A DNA stretch of 64,000 bases from positions 1-64,000 of the forward strand of contig NZ_JBNXUN010000021.1 of the NCBI RefSeq assembly GCF_050563525.1. Direction: 5' to 3'. The first letter of the stretch is position 1, and every line of letters starts with the position of its first letter. Below, one piece after another: positions 53,397-62,776 of the stretch. The position numbers and the translations under genes were made by a program. Under the pieces are notes generated by a model. That model was not told where the DNA came from. It did not search any database and worked only from the letters and a program-made list of their open reading frames with translations. The DNA comes from Falsiroseomonas sp050563525. GTDB lineage: Bacteria > Pseudomonadota > Alphaproteobacteria > Acetobacterales > Acetobacteraceae.

Positions 53397-55121
53397 ATGG
53401 ATGCGACGGTAAACCGGGCGGAGGCTCCGCCCGTTCCCTCCGCCTTCCCGCGTGAAATCCCAATCCAGTACGGCACCGCGATCCTGGTGCTCGTGCTGGT
53501 GGCCGCACCACTCCTGCCCGTCCTGGTGCAATCGCTGCTGGACGGGGCGCTCTACGACGACACCTACAATTTCACACTGGGCAATTTCACGCGGCTGGCA
53601 CGGACCGATGGTTTTGGCCTTGTATTGGTCAATACCGTCGTGCTGGCGGCGCTGACGACCATCGTCGCGCAGGGCCTCGGCACCGTCGCGGCCATTCTCT
53701 TCGGGCGCACCGACGTCCCCGGTGGACGGGTGCTAAGCGAGTTCTTCCTCTGGCCGCTCTACCTCTCCGCGCTGGTGTTGTCCTTCGGCTGGTATGCCTT
53801 CTACGGCCCCGCCGGCTACCTGACGCTGCTGTGGGAGTCGCTGCTCGGCGAAGCGCCCTGGACGCTCTATTCCCTCAGCGGTATGGCGGTGATCGCGGGA
53901 GTGTCGCAGGCGCCCCTCGCCTACATCTACTGCCTGTCTTCCGCGACCATCACCGACCCATCGCTGGAGGAAGCCGCGCGCGTCTCGGGCGCGGGCACGT
54001 TCCGGACGCTCTGGCGCATCACACTGCCGCTGATGAAGCCGGCGATCGCCTATAGCGCGGTGCTAAACTTCACCATCGGGCTGGAACTGCTGTCGATCCC
54101 GCTGATCTTCGGCGACCCCGCCGGAATCACGGTGCTGACGACCTTTTTGTTCAACAATGGCATTTCCTCACCCCGGCCGGATCATGGGCTGGTGGCGACG
54201 GCGGCAGCGCTGATGCTCGTCGTCGTCTGCTTCCTGGTCTGGTTGCAGGGCAAGATGCTTGGCAACACGCGGCGCTTCGTCACCCTGGGCGGCAAGGCGA
54301 CGCGGCCGCGTCCCTTCCGGCTCGGTGTGCTGCGCTGGCCGCTTTTCGCCATCGCTGTGCTCTACATCCTGGCAACCGTCATCGCGCCGATGGGGCTGCT
54401 GGTGCTGCGCGCCTTCACCAGCTTCCTCTCGCCGATGATTCCACTGTCCGAGGTGCTGACCCTGGGCAATTTCGTAACCATCTTCGACTACCCCATCTAT
54501 TCCCGCGCGGTGTGGAACTCCTTCGTCGTCAGCCTGATTGGCGGCGCCCTGGCGACCGCCCTGATAGGCCTGATCGCGATTATCGTGCACCGTTCGGAAT
54601 TCCGCTTCCGGGGCGCCCTGCATTATCTCGCGCTCTTCCCGCGCGCGGTGCCTGGCGTGGTCGCTGGGATCGGCTTCTTCTATGCCTTCGCGCTGGTGCC
54701 GGGGCTTGGCACCTTGCGGAACTCAATCTGGATTCTAGTGATCGCCTTCACCATGCGCTTCATCCCCGCCGGGCTCGGCGCCGTCGCTCCGATGCTCCTG
54801 CAGGTCAGCCAGGATCTGGACCGCGCGGCGCGGGTGCAGGGCGCGGATTGGTGGACGACGAGCCGACGCATCATGCTGCCGCTCATGCGGCCGGCACTGG
54901 TGGGCTGCTTCACCATCCTCTTCATCTCCTTCTTCAAGGAATACTCGACCGCCATCTTCCTGTTCGCACCAGGCAGCGAGGTCATCGGCACGGCACTGTT
55001 GCAGCTCTGGGTGCAGGGCGAGGTCGGTCTGGTCGCGGCACTGGCGACCATCCAGGTGGCGGTGATCGCCGTCTGCGTCGCAGCGGTGCGCGGCATCTTC
55101 GGGGTGAAACTGCATGGCTGA
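53397..55121 (+). CDS. ABC importer permease, FbpB-like (fused)
   Basis: A 574-residue permease made of two fused six-helix halves. Each has an EAA loop: EEAARVSGAGTFRTLWRITL in the first half and DRAARVQGADWWTTSRRIML in the second. This size and repeat are typical of the FbpB/iron-type group. It begins four bases after the binding-protein gene and overlaps the ATPase gene by eight bases. Confidence 0.92.
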   Translation: MDATVNRAEAPPVPSAFPREIPIQYGTAILVLVLVAAPLLPVLVQSLLDGALYDDTYNFTLGNFTRLARTDGFGLVLVNTVVLAALTTIVAQGLGTVAAILFGRTDVPGGRVLSEFFLWPLYLSALVLSFGWYAFYGPAGYLTLLWESLLGEAPWTLYSLSGMAVIAGVSQAPLAYIYCLSSATITDPSLEEAARVSGAGTFRTLWRITLPLMKPAIAYSAVLNFTIGLELLSIPLIFGDPAGITVLTTFLFNNGISSPRPDHGLVATAAALMLVVVCFLVWLQGKMLGNTRRFVTLGGKATRPRPFRLGVLRWPLFAIAVLYILATVIAPMGLLVLRAFTSFLSPMIPLSEVLTLGNFVTIFDYPIYSRAVWNSFVVSLIGGALATALIGLIAIIVHRSEFRFRGALHYLALFPRAVPGVVAGIGFFYAFALVPGLGTLRNSIWILVIAFTMRFIPAGLGAVAPMLLQVSQDLDRAARVQGADWWTTSRRIMLPLMRPALVGCFTILFISFFKEYSTAIFLFAPGSEVIGTALLQLWVQGEVGLVAALATIQVAVIAVCVAAVRGIFGVKLHG

Positions 55122-56214
55122 GCTCGTGATCGAAGGGCTGACCAAGCGCTTCGGCAATGTCACCGCCGTCGACAATGTCAGCCTGCACGTCAAGGACGGG
55201 GAATTCGTGACGCTGCTCGGGCCCTCGGGCTGCGGCAAGTCCACCACCCTCGCCGCGGTCGCGGGGCTGGACCGTGCTGATGGCGGGCGCATCCAGGTCG
55301 GCGAGACGGTATATTTCGATGCCGCGCGCGGCACCTACCTGCCGCCGGAGGCCCGCAGCTGCGGCCTGGTGTTCCAGAGCTACGCGCTCTGGCCCCACAT
55401 GACCGTCGCCGACAACGTGGCCTTCCCGCTGACCCTGCGGAAGGTCACGACCGCCGATCGGAAGCGCCGGGTCAGCGAGGTGCTGGACCTGGTGGAAATG
55501 GGATCCTACGCGGCGCGCTTTCCGCATGAGCTTTCGGGCGGGCAGCAGCAGCGCGTCGCGCTTGCCCGTACCCTGGTCTATCACCCTGCCATCCTGTTGC
55601 TGGACGAGCCGCTGTCGAACCTCGACGCTAAGCTTCGGGACCGCGCGCGTGCCTGGCTCGCGGAATTGCGGACGCGGCTGCACCTGACGACCATCTACGT
55701 GACGCATGACCAGATCGAGGCGCTGTCGCTGTCCGATCGCATCGTGGTCATGAATGGTGGCCACATCGCGCAGATTGGCACGCCGCAGGAAATCTACGAA
55801 CGCCCGGCCGATCCCTTCGTCGCCGATTTCATCGGAACCACGAATTTCCTTCCCGCGCGCGTCCGGCTCGGCGCCGCGGTCGGCGGGCTTGCGCAGTTGG
55901 AACTAAGCGATGGGCAGCGTCTGGACGTGCGGGTGGAAAGGCCGGCGCCGGAAGGCAGCAGCGTCACCATCGCCTTCCGCCCGGAGCAGATGCGCGCCGC
56001 GCCGGAAGCGCCGGCGGGCGAGGCCGGCTCCATTGTCGCCACGCGGGTCACCAGCCGATCCTATGTCGGAGGGCATTGGCAGGTCGGGCTCGATATCGGC
56101 GGCACACCGTTGCGGCTCGAGACGCCACAAGCACCACCGGGCGACGACCTGCAGATCTGGCTGCCACAGACCGGCGGCATCGTCTTTCCAGGAGCCGCCA
56201 ATGTCGCTGCCTGA
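55114..56214 (+). CDS. ABC importer ATPase, FbpC/PotA-like
   Basis: A 366-residue ATPase with a C-terminal TOBE regulatory domain. Walker A GPSGCGKSTT, Q-loop VFQSYALWPHM, signature LSGGQQQRVALARTL, Walker B ILLLDEPLSNLD and H-loop IYVTHDQIEALS are intact. The TOBE region starts near residue 240 (FIGTTNFLPARV). The stop lies 14 bases inside the CoA-transferase gene, so import and activation are translationally coupled. Confidence 0.94.
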   Translation: MAELVIEGLTKRFGNVTAVDNVSLHVKDGEFVTLLGPSGCGKSTTLAAVAGLDRADGGRIQVGETVYFDAARGTYLPPEARSCGLVFQSYALWPHMTVADNVAFPLTLRKVTTADRKRRVSEVLDLVEMGSYAARFPHELSGGQQQRVALARTLVYHPAILLLDEPLSNLDAKLRDRARAWLAELRTRLHLTTIYVTHDQIEALSLSDRIVVMNGGHIAQIGTPQEIYERPADPFVADFIGTTNFLPARVRLGAAVGGLAQLELSDGQRLDVRVERPAPEGSSVTIAFRPEQMRAAPEAPAGEAGSIVATRVTSRSYVGGHWQVGLDIGGTPLRLETPQAPPGDDLQIWLPQTGGIVFPGAANVAA

Positions 56215-57436
56215 ACCGCTGCCTCGCGCAGACTACACGCCGGGCGTGCGCGGGCCGCTGGAGGGCGTGCGGGTGCTCGACCTGTCCCGCCTGGTCGCGG
56301 GCAACACCGTCACCCAGCACCTGGCCGATTTCGGCGCCGTCGTGGACAAGGTGGAGCCGCGTGACGGTGACACGCTGCGTGGCTGGCGGGTGAAGGGCGT
56401 CGAGACCGCCTGGAAGGTGCATGGCCGCGGCAAGCGAAGCCTTTGCATGGACTTCCGCCACAAGGAGGCAATCCCGCTGATCCGCCGCCTGGTGCCGGAG
56501 GCCGCGATCCTGGTGGAGAGCTTTCGCCCCGGCACGCTGGAGGCCATGGGCCTTGGCCCGGACGAACTGCTACGGTTGGAGCCTCGGCTGATCATCCTGC
56601 GCATCTCCGGCTGGGGCCAAGACGGGCCCTACAGCCGCCGCCCCGGCTTCGGCACGCTAATCGAGGGCTTCGCCGGCTTCGCCGACATGAACGGCTTCCC
56701 TGACCGTGAGCCGGTGCTGCCGCCGATGTACCTGGCCGATACCGTCGCCGGACTAACCGGCGCCTTCGCCGTCATGACGGCGCTTCGAGAGGTGGAGGTG
56801 AATGGTGGGCACGGCCAAGTCATCGACCTGCCGCTGCTCGACCCCCTGTTCACCGCGCTCGGTCCGCAGGCCGCGAATTACCGCCTGACCGGCCGCGTGA
56901 AGCAGCGCACCGGCAGCCGCTCCACCGGGGCGGCCCCGCGCAACGTCTATCGCACCAGCGACGATGGCTGGGTGTGCCTCTCTGCCTCTACCCAGGGCAT
57001 GGCGGAGCGAGTCATGCGCTCGATCGGCCATGGCGACCTAATGGAGGACCCTCGCTTCCGCACGAATGAGGCACGGGTCGCGAATGGCGAGGCGCTGGAC
57101 GCGCTGATTGGCAACTTCATCGCGCGGAAGACCCTGGCGGAGAACGTCGCCTTCTTTGAAAAGGCCGAAGTCACCATCGGCCCGGTCAACAACATCGTCC
57201 GCTTTATGGCCGACCCGCATGTGCGCGCCCGCGCCCTGCTCGCCGACTACCCGGACGAGGACATGGAGAACTTTCCCATGCATGCCGTTTCGTCGCGCCT
57301 CTCCGGCACACCGGGCGCCATTCGCGCCGCGGCGCCGCGCCTTGGCCAACATAGTCGGGAGATCCTGACGGCCCAGGGTTTCGATGCGACTGAGATCGAG
57401 GCGGCCCTGGCGGACGGCCTGGTCGTGGCGGCATGA
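56201..57436 (+). CDS. Family III (CaiB/BaiF-type) CoA-transferase
   Basis: A 411-residue CoA-transferase. It opens with GPLEGVRVLDLSRLVAGNTV and continues DFGAVVDKVEPRDGDTLRGW, the CoA-binding start of the family. The region LILRISGWGQDGPYSRRPGF and LIEGFAGFADMNGFPDREPV holds the catalytic Asp (in NGFPD). Such enzymes move CoA from succinyl-CoA or another donor to a carboxylic acid. The CitE-like lyase follows with a four-base overlap, so an activate-then-cleave sequence is indicated. Confidence 0.9.
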   Translation: MSLPEPLPRADYTPGVRGPLEGVRVLDLSRLVAGNTVTQHLADFGAVVDKVEPRDGDTLRGWRVKGVETAWKVHGRGKRSLCMDFRHKEAIPLIRRLVPEAAILVESFRPGTLEAMGLGPDELLRLEPRLIILRISGWGQDGPYSRRPGFGTLIEGFAGFADMNGFPDREPVLPPMYLADTVAGLTGAFAVMTALREVEVNGGHGQVIDLPLLDPLFTALGPQAANYRLTGRVKQRTGSRSTGAAPRNVYRTSDDGWVCLSASTQGMAERVMRSIGHGDLMEDPRFRTNEARVANGEALDALIGNFIARKTLAENVAFFEKAEVTIGPVNNIVRFMADPHVRARALLADYPDEDMENFPMHAVSSRLSGTPGAIRAAAPRLGQHSREILTAQGFDATEIEAALADGLVVAA

Positions 57437-58326
57437 GCGCCGCCCCGCATCCGATCTGGCGCTCCGGCCTGTTCGTGCCTGTCAACGTCGAGCGGTTCCT
57501 GGCGAAGGCGAGCGCGCGCGGCGCCGATGCCATCCAGCTCGACCTGGAGGACAGCATCGCCCCCGGTGACAAGGCCGACGCCCGGCGCTGCGTGGAGGCG
57601 GCCGTCACCCGCATCCGCGCCGAGGGGAGTTCGGATGTGCTGGTCCGGATCAATCAGCCGCTGGAGGATGCGGTGCGGGACCTCGAAGCCGCGGTGATCC
57701 CAGGCGTGGATGCCATCATGGTCACTAAGGTCGAAGGCCCGGACCACCTGCGGCTGCTGGATGAGTTGGTGTCACGCCTGGAGCAAAACCGCGGATTGCC
57801 CGAAGGCGGCATCCGCTTCACCGCGCTGGTCGAGGCGCCCGGGCCGCTAGCGCAGGCGCACGCCATTGCACGCGCCACCCCACGCCTGATCGGCATGTCG
57901 CTTGGGGCCGAGGACTACGCGACGGCCATCGGCGGCGAACCGACCGAGGATGTGCTGCTAATGCCCAAGCAGCAGATCCTGCAGGCAGCGACGGCGGCCG
58001 GTATCATGCCGCTCGGCACCATCAGCACCGTCGCGGACTACTCGGACGTCGAGGCGTATCTGCGCATCGTGCGCCGTTCGGCCAGCTTCGGCTTCGTCGG
58101 TGCCTCTGCCATCCATCCGGCGCAGGTCCCGGCGCTCAACAAGGGCTTCAGCCCTTCGCCGGAGGCCGTAGCCCGGGCGGAACGGATCGTGGCGGCGGAC
58201 CTGGAGGCGGCTGCGGAAGGGCGGGGATCGTTTGCGCTAGATGGCAAGATGATCGACATCCCGATTGTCCAGCGCGCCCAGGCGCTGCTGCGACGGGCTC
58301 AGGCCATAACCGCCCGTCGTGGGTAG
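57433..58326 (+). CDS. HpcH/HpaI-CitE-like lyase
   Basis: A 297-residue TIM-barrel lyase. RSGLFVPVNVERFLAKASAR and IQLDLEDSIAPGDKADAR (metal-binding Glu/Asp) mark the CitE/malyl-CoA lyase branch, followed by TALVEAPGPLAQAHAI and SLGAEDYATAIGGEP. Such enzymes split malyl-CoA, citramalyl-CoA or citryl-CoA. Coupled to a CoA-transferase, it would cut the activated acid into acetyl-CoA or propionyl-CoA plus a 2-oxo acid. The next 279 bases hold no clear gene. Confidence 0.88.
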   Translation: MSAAPHPIWRSGLFVPVNVERFLAKASARGADAIQLDLEDSIAPGDKADARRCVEAAVTRIRAEGSSDVLVRINQPLEDAVRDLEAAVIPGVDAIMVTKVEGPDHLRLLDELVSRLEQNRGLPEGGIRFTALVEAPGPLAQAHAIARATPRLIGMSLGAEDYATAIGGEPTEDVLLMPKQQILQAATAAGIMPLGTISTVADYSDVEAYLRIVRRSASFGFVGASAIHPAQVPALNKGFSPSPEAVARAERIVAADLEAAAEGRGSFALDGKMIDIPIVQRAQALLRRAQAITARRG

Positions 58327-58605
58327 CAAGGCATCGAACCTCAAGTATTTTTTAGTCAGGCAGAGTTGGCTAATGGCTCGGGGTATGCGTCCGCCTGATG
58401 GACCCCTGGGACTTGTTGAAGGCGGTGTAGGCCGCGCTGGTCGGCTTACCGCCCGAGGCGAAGGTGTGGATGAAGTCGGTGGTGCCGGTGGTGGGCGCGC
58501 CAAGCAGCCGCCGCTGTAGGCTCGATTAACCACCACAGCGAGGTCGCCGGCGACGTTGCGGGCGAGAGGCTTTCCAGGCCGAGCGATCTTCGCCGGACGC
58601 GCTCA
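58327..58605. other. Prophage end with a degraded phage-gene start
   Basis: On the minus strand, coding-like text exists in two frames, for example LGAPTTGTTDFIHTFASGGK then PTSAAYTAFNKSQGSIRR, next to ARPGKPLARNVAGDLAVVVN in another frame. This looks like the broken first part of the gene that normally follows the terminase. The prophage therefore ends here by truncation. Confidence 0.4.
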
Positions 58606-60669
58606 TCAATCGTCCATCGCGCTGCTTCGCGAAAAGCGGCGCCGAAAGACAAGGCGTTGAGCGTGCGTCGCGACGGGATGTACCCATGGTGCTGGTTGCG
58701 CGGCTGCGGTGCGCTCCTGGCTCCCTGGAGAGGAGGCCGTGCTGGTCTCGACCAGGCGCCGGCCTGAATTATTCGCTACCGAGGGTGCTGCCCGTGGCGC
58801 GGCCGGGGCCTGATCAGCGAGGTTCTCCTTGAGCCGTTGCCAGCGCCCCTGTCCCCAGCCGTCCATGCCCAGTGCCGCCGCGGCGGCCCGCGCATAAACC
58901 CGGCAATCCAATGCCTCGTTCCGCTCCCGCGTCTTCACCCATTCCAGCCGCCGATACCCGTTGCGCCCGCGCCTTGCGACGAGCTGCTCGGCGGTGAGCT
59001 GGCGGCAGACCTCCTCACCCGCCGCGTGGTCGGGCAGGTGGATGTACCCCGGCGGATAATCACTGCCGCTCTCCCGCGTCGGCCGTTCCAACCGCAGCCA
59101 GCCATAGGTCTCGCCCTTCAGGAAGGACGACCCGACCGGCCAAACCCGAACCCCGCCCATGCGGCGGCCGTTGCGACGCACCTCGGTGGCAGACGGCGTG
59201 CCGACCGCGGCGCGCAGGGCATCCTGACCTTTCACCGCCAAGGTGCGGGCTGCCCCACCTCGGCGCACGAAGGCGTAGACCTCAGCTGTCGTCATGCCGT
59301 CGCCGCTGTCGATAGCCGCCAGGGCGATGGGCAGCAGGTGGCCTGAGGCGTGGGTCCAGCGCTCGCCCAGCAGCCCGCGGAGCTCGTCCCAGACCGCCGG
59401 CTGGTGCGGCGCACCGGCCAGCACGCGGTGCTCCACCAGCCAGGACTGCCGGTCGGCGCCCCAGGCCCAGATCGAGGCCTCCAGACGGTCGCGCTGGACG
59501 TCGACGCCGGCGGTGAGGAACAGGCCGCCGGCCGGTACCGTGCCCGGCTCCCAGCCCTCACGCCGGTCGTACAGGCGCTGCCAGTCGGGTGCATCACCGG
59601 CCTCCTGCCAAGCCTCGCCAAGCACCGTGTTGCGGAAGGTCTTGAGGGCCCGGTCGTCGCCCTGGGCTGATTCCCAGTCACGGGCCACTTGAGCCCATGT
59701 GAACCAGCCCGCCGGCGAGTACAGCGCCGAGAGGTGGAAGCCGATCGCATGCGGGTCGGGGGACACGGCGGTCGCCTGCCAGGCGCCGGCAGCCAGCATT
59801 GCCGTCTTGTGCGCCTCACTGATCAGAGTCTCGCAGGCTTCGCAGCGATAGCGGGCGGTGTCGGGCAGGCCGCTCTCCCAAACCAGCCGCTCGAAGCGCA
59901 GCCACTGCATGACGCCGCAGTGCGGACAGGGCACGAAGTACCGGCGCTGGTCCGTCGCCAGGTACTCGCGCTCGATCCGTGACAGCCCGGCGATGGTGGG
60001 GGTCGAGACCATCAGGGTTTTGCGGCGCCAGCCGAAGGTCCTGGCCCGGGCCTCGGCCAAGGCGACCGGATCGCCCTCGCCCTCAACGTCGCCGGGATAG
60101 GCGTCGACCTCGTCGAGGAACAGGAACCGGGCCGACATCGAGCGCAGTCCCACCGCGCTGTTCGCCCCGGTCAGGACCAGCTGGCCACCCGGGAACTCCT
60201 TGCTCAGCTGACGATTGCCGCTGTCTCGGGCGCGGGCTGGCGCCACCCGCGCCCGCAGGGCGGGGGTGTCCTCCAGCAGGGGGTCGATGCGCTGGTCGGA
60301 GAAGCGCTTGGCCAGCTCGGTCGTCGGCTGCACCGCCAGCATTGGCCCCGGCGCGTGGTGAATGACGTAGCCGATCCAGTTGTTGCCGCACTCGGTGCCG
60401 CCGACCTGCGCCCCCTTCATGAACACGACGCGCCGCGCCGGGTGGGAGGGAGACAGGGCGTCCATGACGTCACGCAGATAGGGCGTGCGGCCGGTGCGCC
60501 AGGGGCCCGGCTCAGCGCTGCCGCGGGAGCCCAGCATGCGGTGACGGTCTGCCCAATCCGAGACGAGCAGGGCAGGCTCCGGCGCCATGCCGTCGCGCCA
60601 AGCCTGCAGGATCTCGACGGCGCCATCGAAGTTGCCGAGCTCCGCGAGGAGGCTGTCTCCGGCCGTCAC
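58606..60669 (-). CDS. Phage terminase large subunit, GpA family
   Basis: A 687-residue DNA-packaging motor. The ATPase has an atypical Walker A in VVFMKGAQVGGTECGNNWIG and a Walker B in ARFLFLDEVDAYPG. A zinc-like CPHC...CEAC pair follows (YFVPCPHCG, YRCEACE). The nuclease domain begins at LFLTAGVDVQRDRLEASIWA, with a later DSGDGMTTAEVY block. Length is normal for lambda gpA-like terminases. It overlaps the small-subunit gene by four bases. No portal or head genes follow downstream. Confidence 0.93.
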   Translation of the reverse strand: MTAGDSLLAELGNFDGAVEILQAWRDGMAPEPALLVSDWADRHRMLGSRGSAEPGPWRTGRTPYLRDVMDALSPSHPARRVVFMKGAQVGGTECGNNWIGYVIHHAPGPMLAVQPTTELAKRFSDQRIDPLLEDTPALRARVAPARARDSGNRQLSKEFPGGQLVLTGANSAVGLRSMSARFLFLDEVDAYPGDVEGEGDPVALAEARARTFGWRRKTLMVSTPTIAGLSRIEREYLATDQRRYFVPCPHCGVMQWLRFERLVWESGLPDTARYRCEACETLISEAHKTAMLAAGAWQATAVSPDPHAIGFHLSALYSPAGWFTWAQVARDWESAQGDDRALKTFRNTVLGEAWQEAGDAPDWQRLYDRREGWEPGTVPAGGLFLTAGVDVQRDRLEASIWAWGADRQSWLVEHRVLAGAPHQPAVWDELRGLLGERWTHASGHLLPIALAAIDSGDGMTTAEVYAFVRRGGAARTLAVKGQDALRAAVGTPSATEVRRNGRRMGGVRVWPVGSSFLKGETYGWLRLERPTRESGSDYPPGYIHLPDHAAGEEVCRQLTAEQLVARRGRNGYRRLEWVKTRERNEALDCRVYARAAAAALGMDGWGQGRWQRLKENLADQAPAAPRAAPSVANNSGRRLVETSTASSPGSQERTAAAQPAPWVHPVATHAQRLVFRRRFSRSSAMDD

Positions 60670-61250
60670 GCGACCGTCACCCGAACATCATGGCGCTCCA
60701 TCAGGTGCTGGCGCAGCCGGGCGTCCATCAAGGTCTGCAGGCGGTGGGCGTCGATGCCGAGCTCGGCGGCGAGCTCCGCCGCAATGCGGGCTGGCCAAGC
60801 GAGGATCGCGTCGCGCTCTTCCTTGGCCAGCCGGTGCACCAGCATCAGCGCGCGCGCCTTCTCGACCAGCTGCCCCCGCCGTTCGTCGAGGCGCAGCTTG
60901 CGCTCCTGCGCCTTCAGCATCTCGTTGGCGGTGCGGGCGCTGTGGAAGCTGCTGCCGCCGGGAGGCGCGGCGAGCGGCTCCACCACCGGCGGGCTGACCG
61001 GGACCGGCCGCGGCATCGCGGGCTGTGGCGTCGCTGCCGGCGGGGCGACGGCCGCGGGCTTACGCATCGGGTCACTGCTCGCAGCCAGGCGCGCGCGCAG
61101 CTTCTCCAGGTCCCAGCCGCCACCGGGTTCGGGCGCAATGCGGCCGGCCTGCGCCGCCTTTTGCAGCGCCGTACGCGAGATCCCGAGGCGGCGTGCCGCC
61201 TCCCGTTGGGACGCCACCACTGTGGCGGGCCCCGGCAGATCAAGCAACAT
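60666..61250 (-). CDS. Phage terminase small subunit, Nu1-like
   Basis: A 194-residue protein with an N-terminal HTH (QREAARRLGISRTALQKAAQ, AGRIAPEPGGGWDLEKLR), an Ala/Pro-rich linker, and a helical C-terminal half (LVEKARALMLVHRLAKEERD, ILAWPARIAAELAAELG). This is the layout of lambda Nu1-like subunits that recognise the packaging site. ATG 61250 overlaps the preceding methyltransferase stop by 11 bases. Confidence 0.85.
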   Translation of the reverse strand: MLLDLPGPATVVASQREAARRLGISRTALQKAAQAGRIAPEPGGGWDLEKLRARLAASSDPMRKPAAVAPPAATPQPAMPRPVPVSPPVVEPLAAPPGGSSFHSARTANEMLKAQERKLRLDERRGQLVEKARALMLVHRLAKEERDAILAWPARIAAELAAELGIDAHRLQTLMDARLRQHLMERHDVRVTVA

Positions 61251-62520
61251 GGCTGTCAGCCACCTGCAGGCCGCGGTCGAGGGCAATCTGTCCGAAGCCG
61301 CGATCTGTGCCGGCCAGAACTGCTGTCCTGCCCGTCACGCGCTGCCAGCGCTGCACTGCGACGTCCACATACCGAGGATCGACGTCACTGGCGTAGCAGA
61401 TGCGGCCGGTGGCCTCCGCCGCGACCAGGGTGGTGCCGCTGCCCAGGAAGGGGTCGTAGATGGCGTCTCCAGCCGCGCTGTTGTTGAGGATCGGGCGGCG
61501 CATGCACTCCACCGGCTTCTGCGTACCGTGCACGGTGGCGGCGTCCTCGTCGCCCGCATTGGAGATGGCCCACAGCGTCGCCTGGTCGCGGGCGCCCTGC
61601 CAGCGGCCGGTCGCGCCCTTTCGCACGGCGTAGAGGCACGGCTCGTGCTGCCAGTGGTAATCGCCGCGGCCCAGGACAAAGCGCGACTTCGCCCAGACGA
61701 TCTGACTGCGGATGGCGAAACCCGCAGCCTCCAGGCTCTCGATGACCGTGCGGCTGTGCACGCCGGCGTGCCAGACATAGGCCACATCGCCGGGGAAGAG
61801 CGCCCAGGCCTGCCGCCAGTCGGCGCGGTCGTCATTCGCCACCTTCCCCGTCCGCATCGTGGCCGAGAGGCCGGCCGCATTCCTCCACTCCGGGTCGTAG
61901 TTCACGCCATAGGGCGGATCGGTAATCATCAGATGCGGCACGGCGCCGCTGAGCAGCCTCCCGACATCCGCTGCGCTGGTGGCGTCGCCGCACAGGATCC
62001 GATGCGGCCCCAGCAGCCACAGATCGCCAGGGCGGCTCACTGGAACCACCGGCGGCTCCGGCGCGGGCGCGTCAAGGTCGCCGGCGTTCACAGCAGCGCC
62101 GCCCTTGTCGGCCTCGGCCAGAAGTCGGTCGAGCATCTCCTGATCGAAGCCGGTCAGGCCGAGATCGAACTCCTCGAGACGCAGGTCCCGCAGCTCCGCC
62201 GCCAGCAGCGCCTCGTCCCAGGTCGACGTCAGGGCCAGCTGGTTGTCAGCCAGCCGATAGGCCCGCGCCTGTGCGTCGGTGAGGTGGCCGAGCTTGATGG
62301 TAGGCACCGCGTCGAGCCCCAACGCCTTGGCCGCCATCACCCGGCCGTGCCCGGCGATCAGCACGGAGGCATCATCGACCAGCACCGGCACGTTGAAGCC
62401 GAACTCGGCGATCGATGCGGCCAGCTGTGCCACCTGCGCGTCGGAGTGCATCCGGGCATTGGCGGCATAGGAAGCCAGCCGCGCGACAGGCATCATCTCG
62501 ACGCGGAGGTCAGGCTGCAT
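61240..62520 (-). CDS. ParB-domain DNA methyltransferase
   Basis: A 426-residue fusion. Residues 1-110 form a ParB/Srx nuclease-like domain (VEMMPVARLASYAANARMHS, DDASVLIAGHGRVMAAKALG). The C-terminal half is an N4/N6 methyltransferase with the order DPPYGVNYDPEW (motif IV) then DPFLGSGTTLVAAEATGRI (motif I), so beta-class. ATG 62520 is chosen as the start of the conserved ParB text. Such enzymes are common in alphaproteobacterial phages and may protect phage DNA from host restriction or mark packaging sites. Confidence 0.9.
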   Translation of the reverse strand: MQPDLRVEMMPVARLASYAANARMHSDAQVAQLAASIAEFGFNVPVLVDDASVLIAGHGRVMAAKALGLDAVPTIKLGHLTDAQARAYRLADNQLALTSTWDEALLAAELRDLRLEEFDLGLTGFDQEMLDRLLAEADKGGAAVNAGDLDAPAPEPPVVPVSRPGDLWLLGPHRILCGDATSAADVGRLLSGAVPHLMITDPPYGVNYDPEWRNAAGLSATMRTGKVANDDRADWRQAWALFPGDVAYVWHAGVHSRTVIESLEAAGFAIRSQIVWAKSRFVLGRGDYHWQHEPCLYAVRKGATGRWQGARDQATLWAISNAGDEDAATVHGTQKPVECMRRPILNNSAAGDAIYDPFLGSGTTLVAAEATGRICYASDVDPRYVDVAVQRWQRVTGRTAVLAGTDRGFGQIALDRGLQVADSHVA

Positions 62521-62776
62521 GATGCGGCGTCTCCACCTGCGGCAGCGCGATCGCCGCATAATCAATGAGGAGCCGGAGCTGGACTGCTGCCCGCGCGGGA
62601 CCACTGGCAAACATGCAGCCGCCAGCTGTTGGCCCGGCAACTCGACCACCGGCAACCTCCATGTTGCCAGCGTCAGTTGCCACCGCTGCGGCCTCACGCG
62701 GCTCGCGGCCGAGCGGCGCCGTGATGGAGCCGCAGAGTGCCAGCTCCAAGCGGCGGCGTGGTGAGGGCTGAAGCAT
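62510..62776 (-). CDS. Hypothetical phage protein
   Basis: An 88-codon frame whose stop overlaps the methyltransferase start by 11 bases. That coupling is its main support. The protein is Ala/Gly-rich with no recognised domain. Low certainty. Confidence 0.3.
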   Translation of the reverse strand: MLQPSPRRRLELALCGSITAPLGREPREAAAVATDAGNMEVAGGRVAGPTAGGCMFASGPARAAVQLRLLIDYAAIALPQVETPHHAA

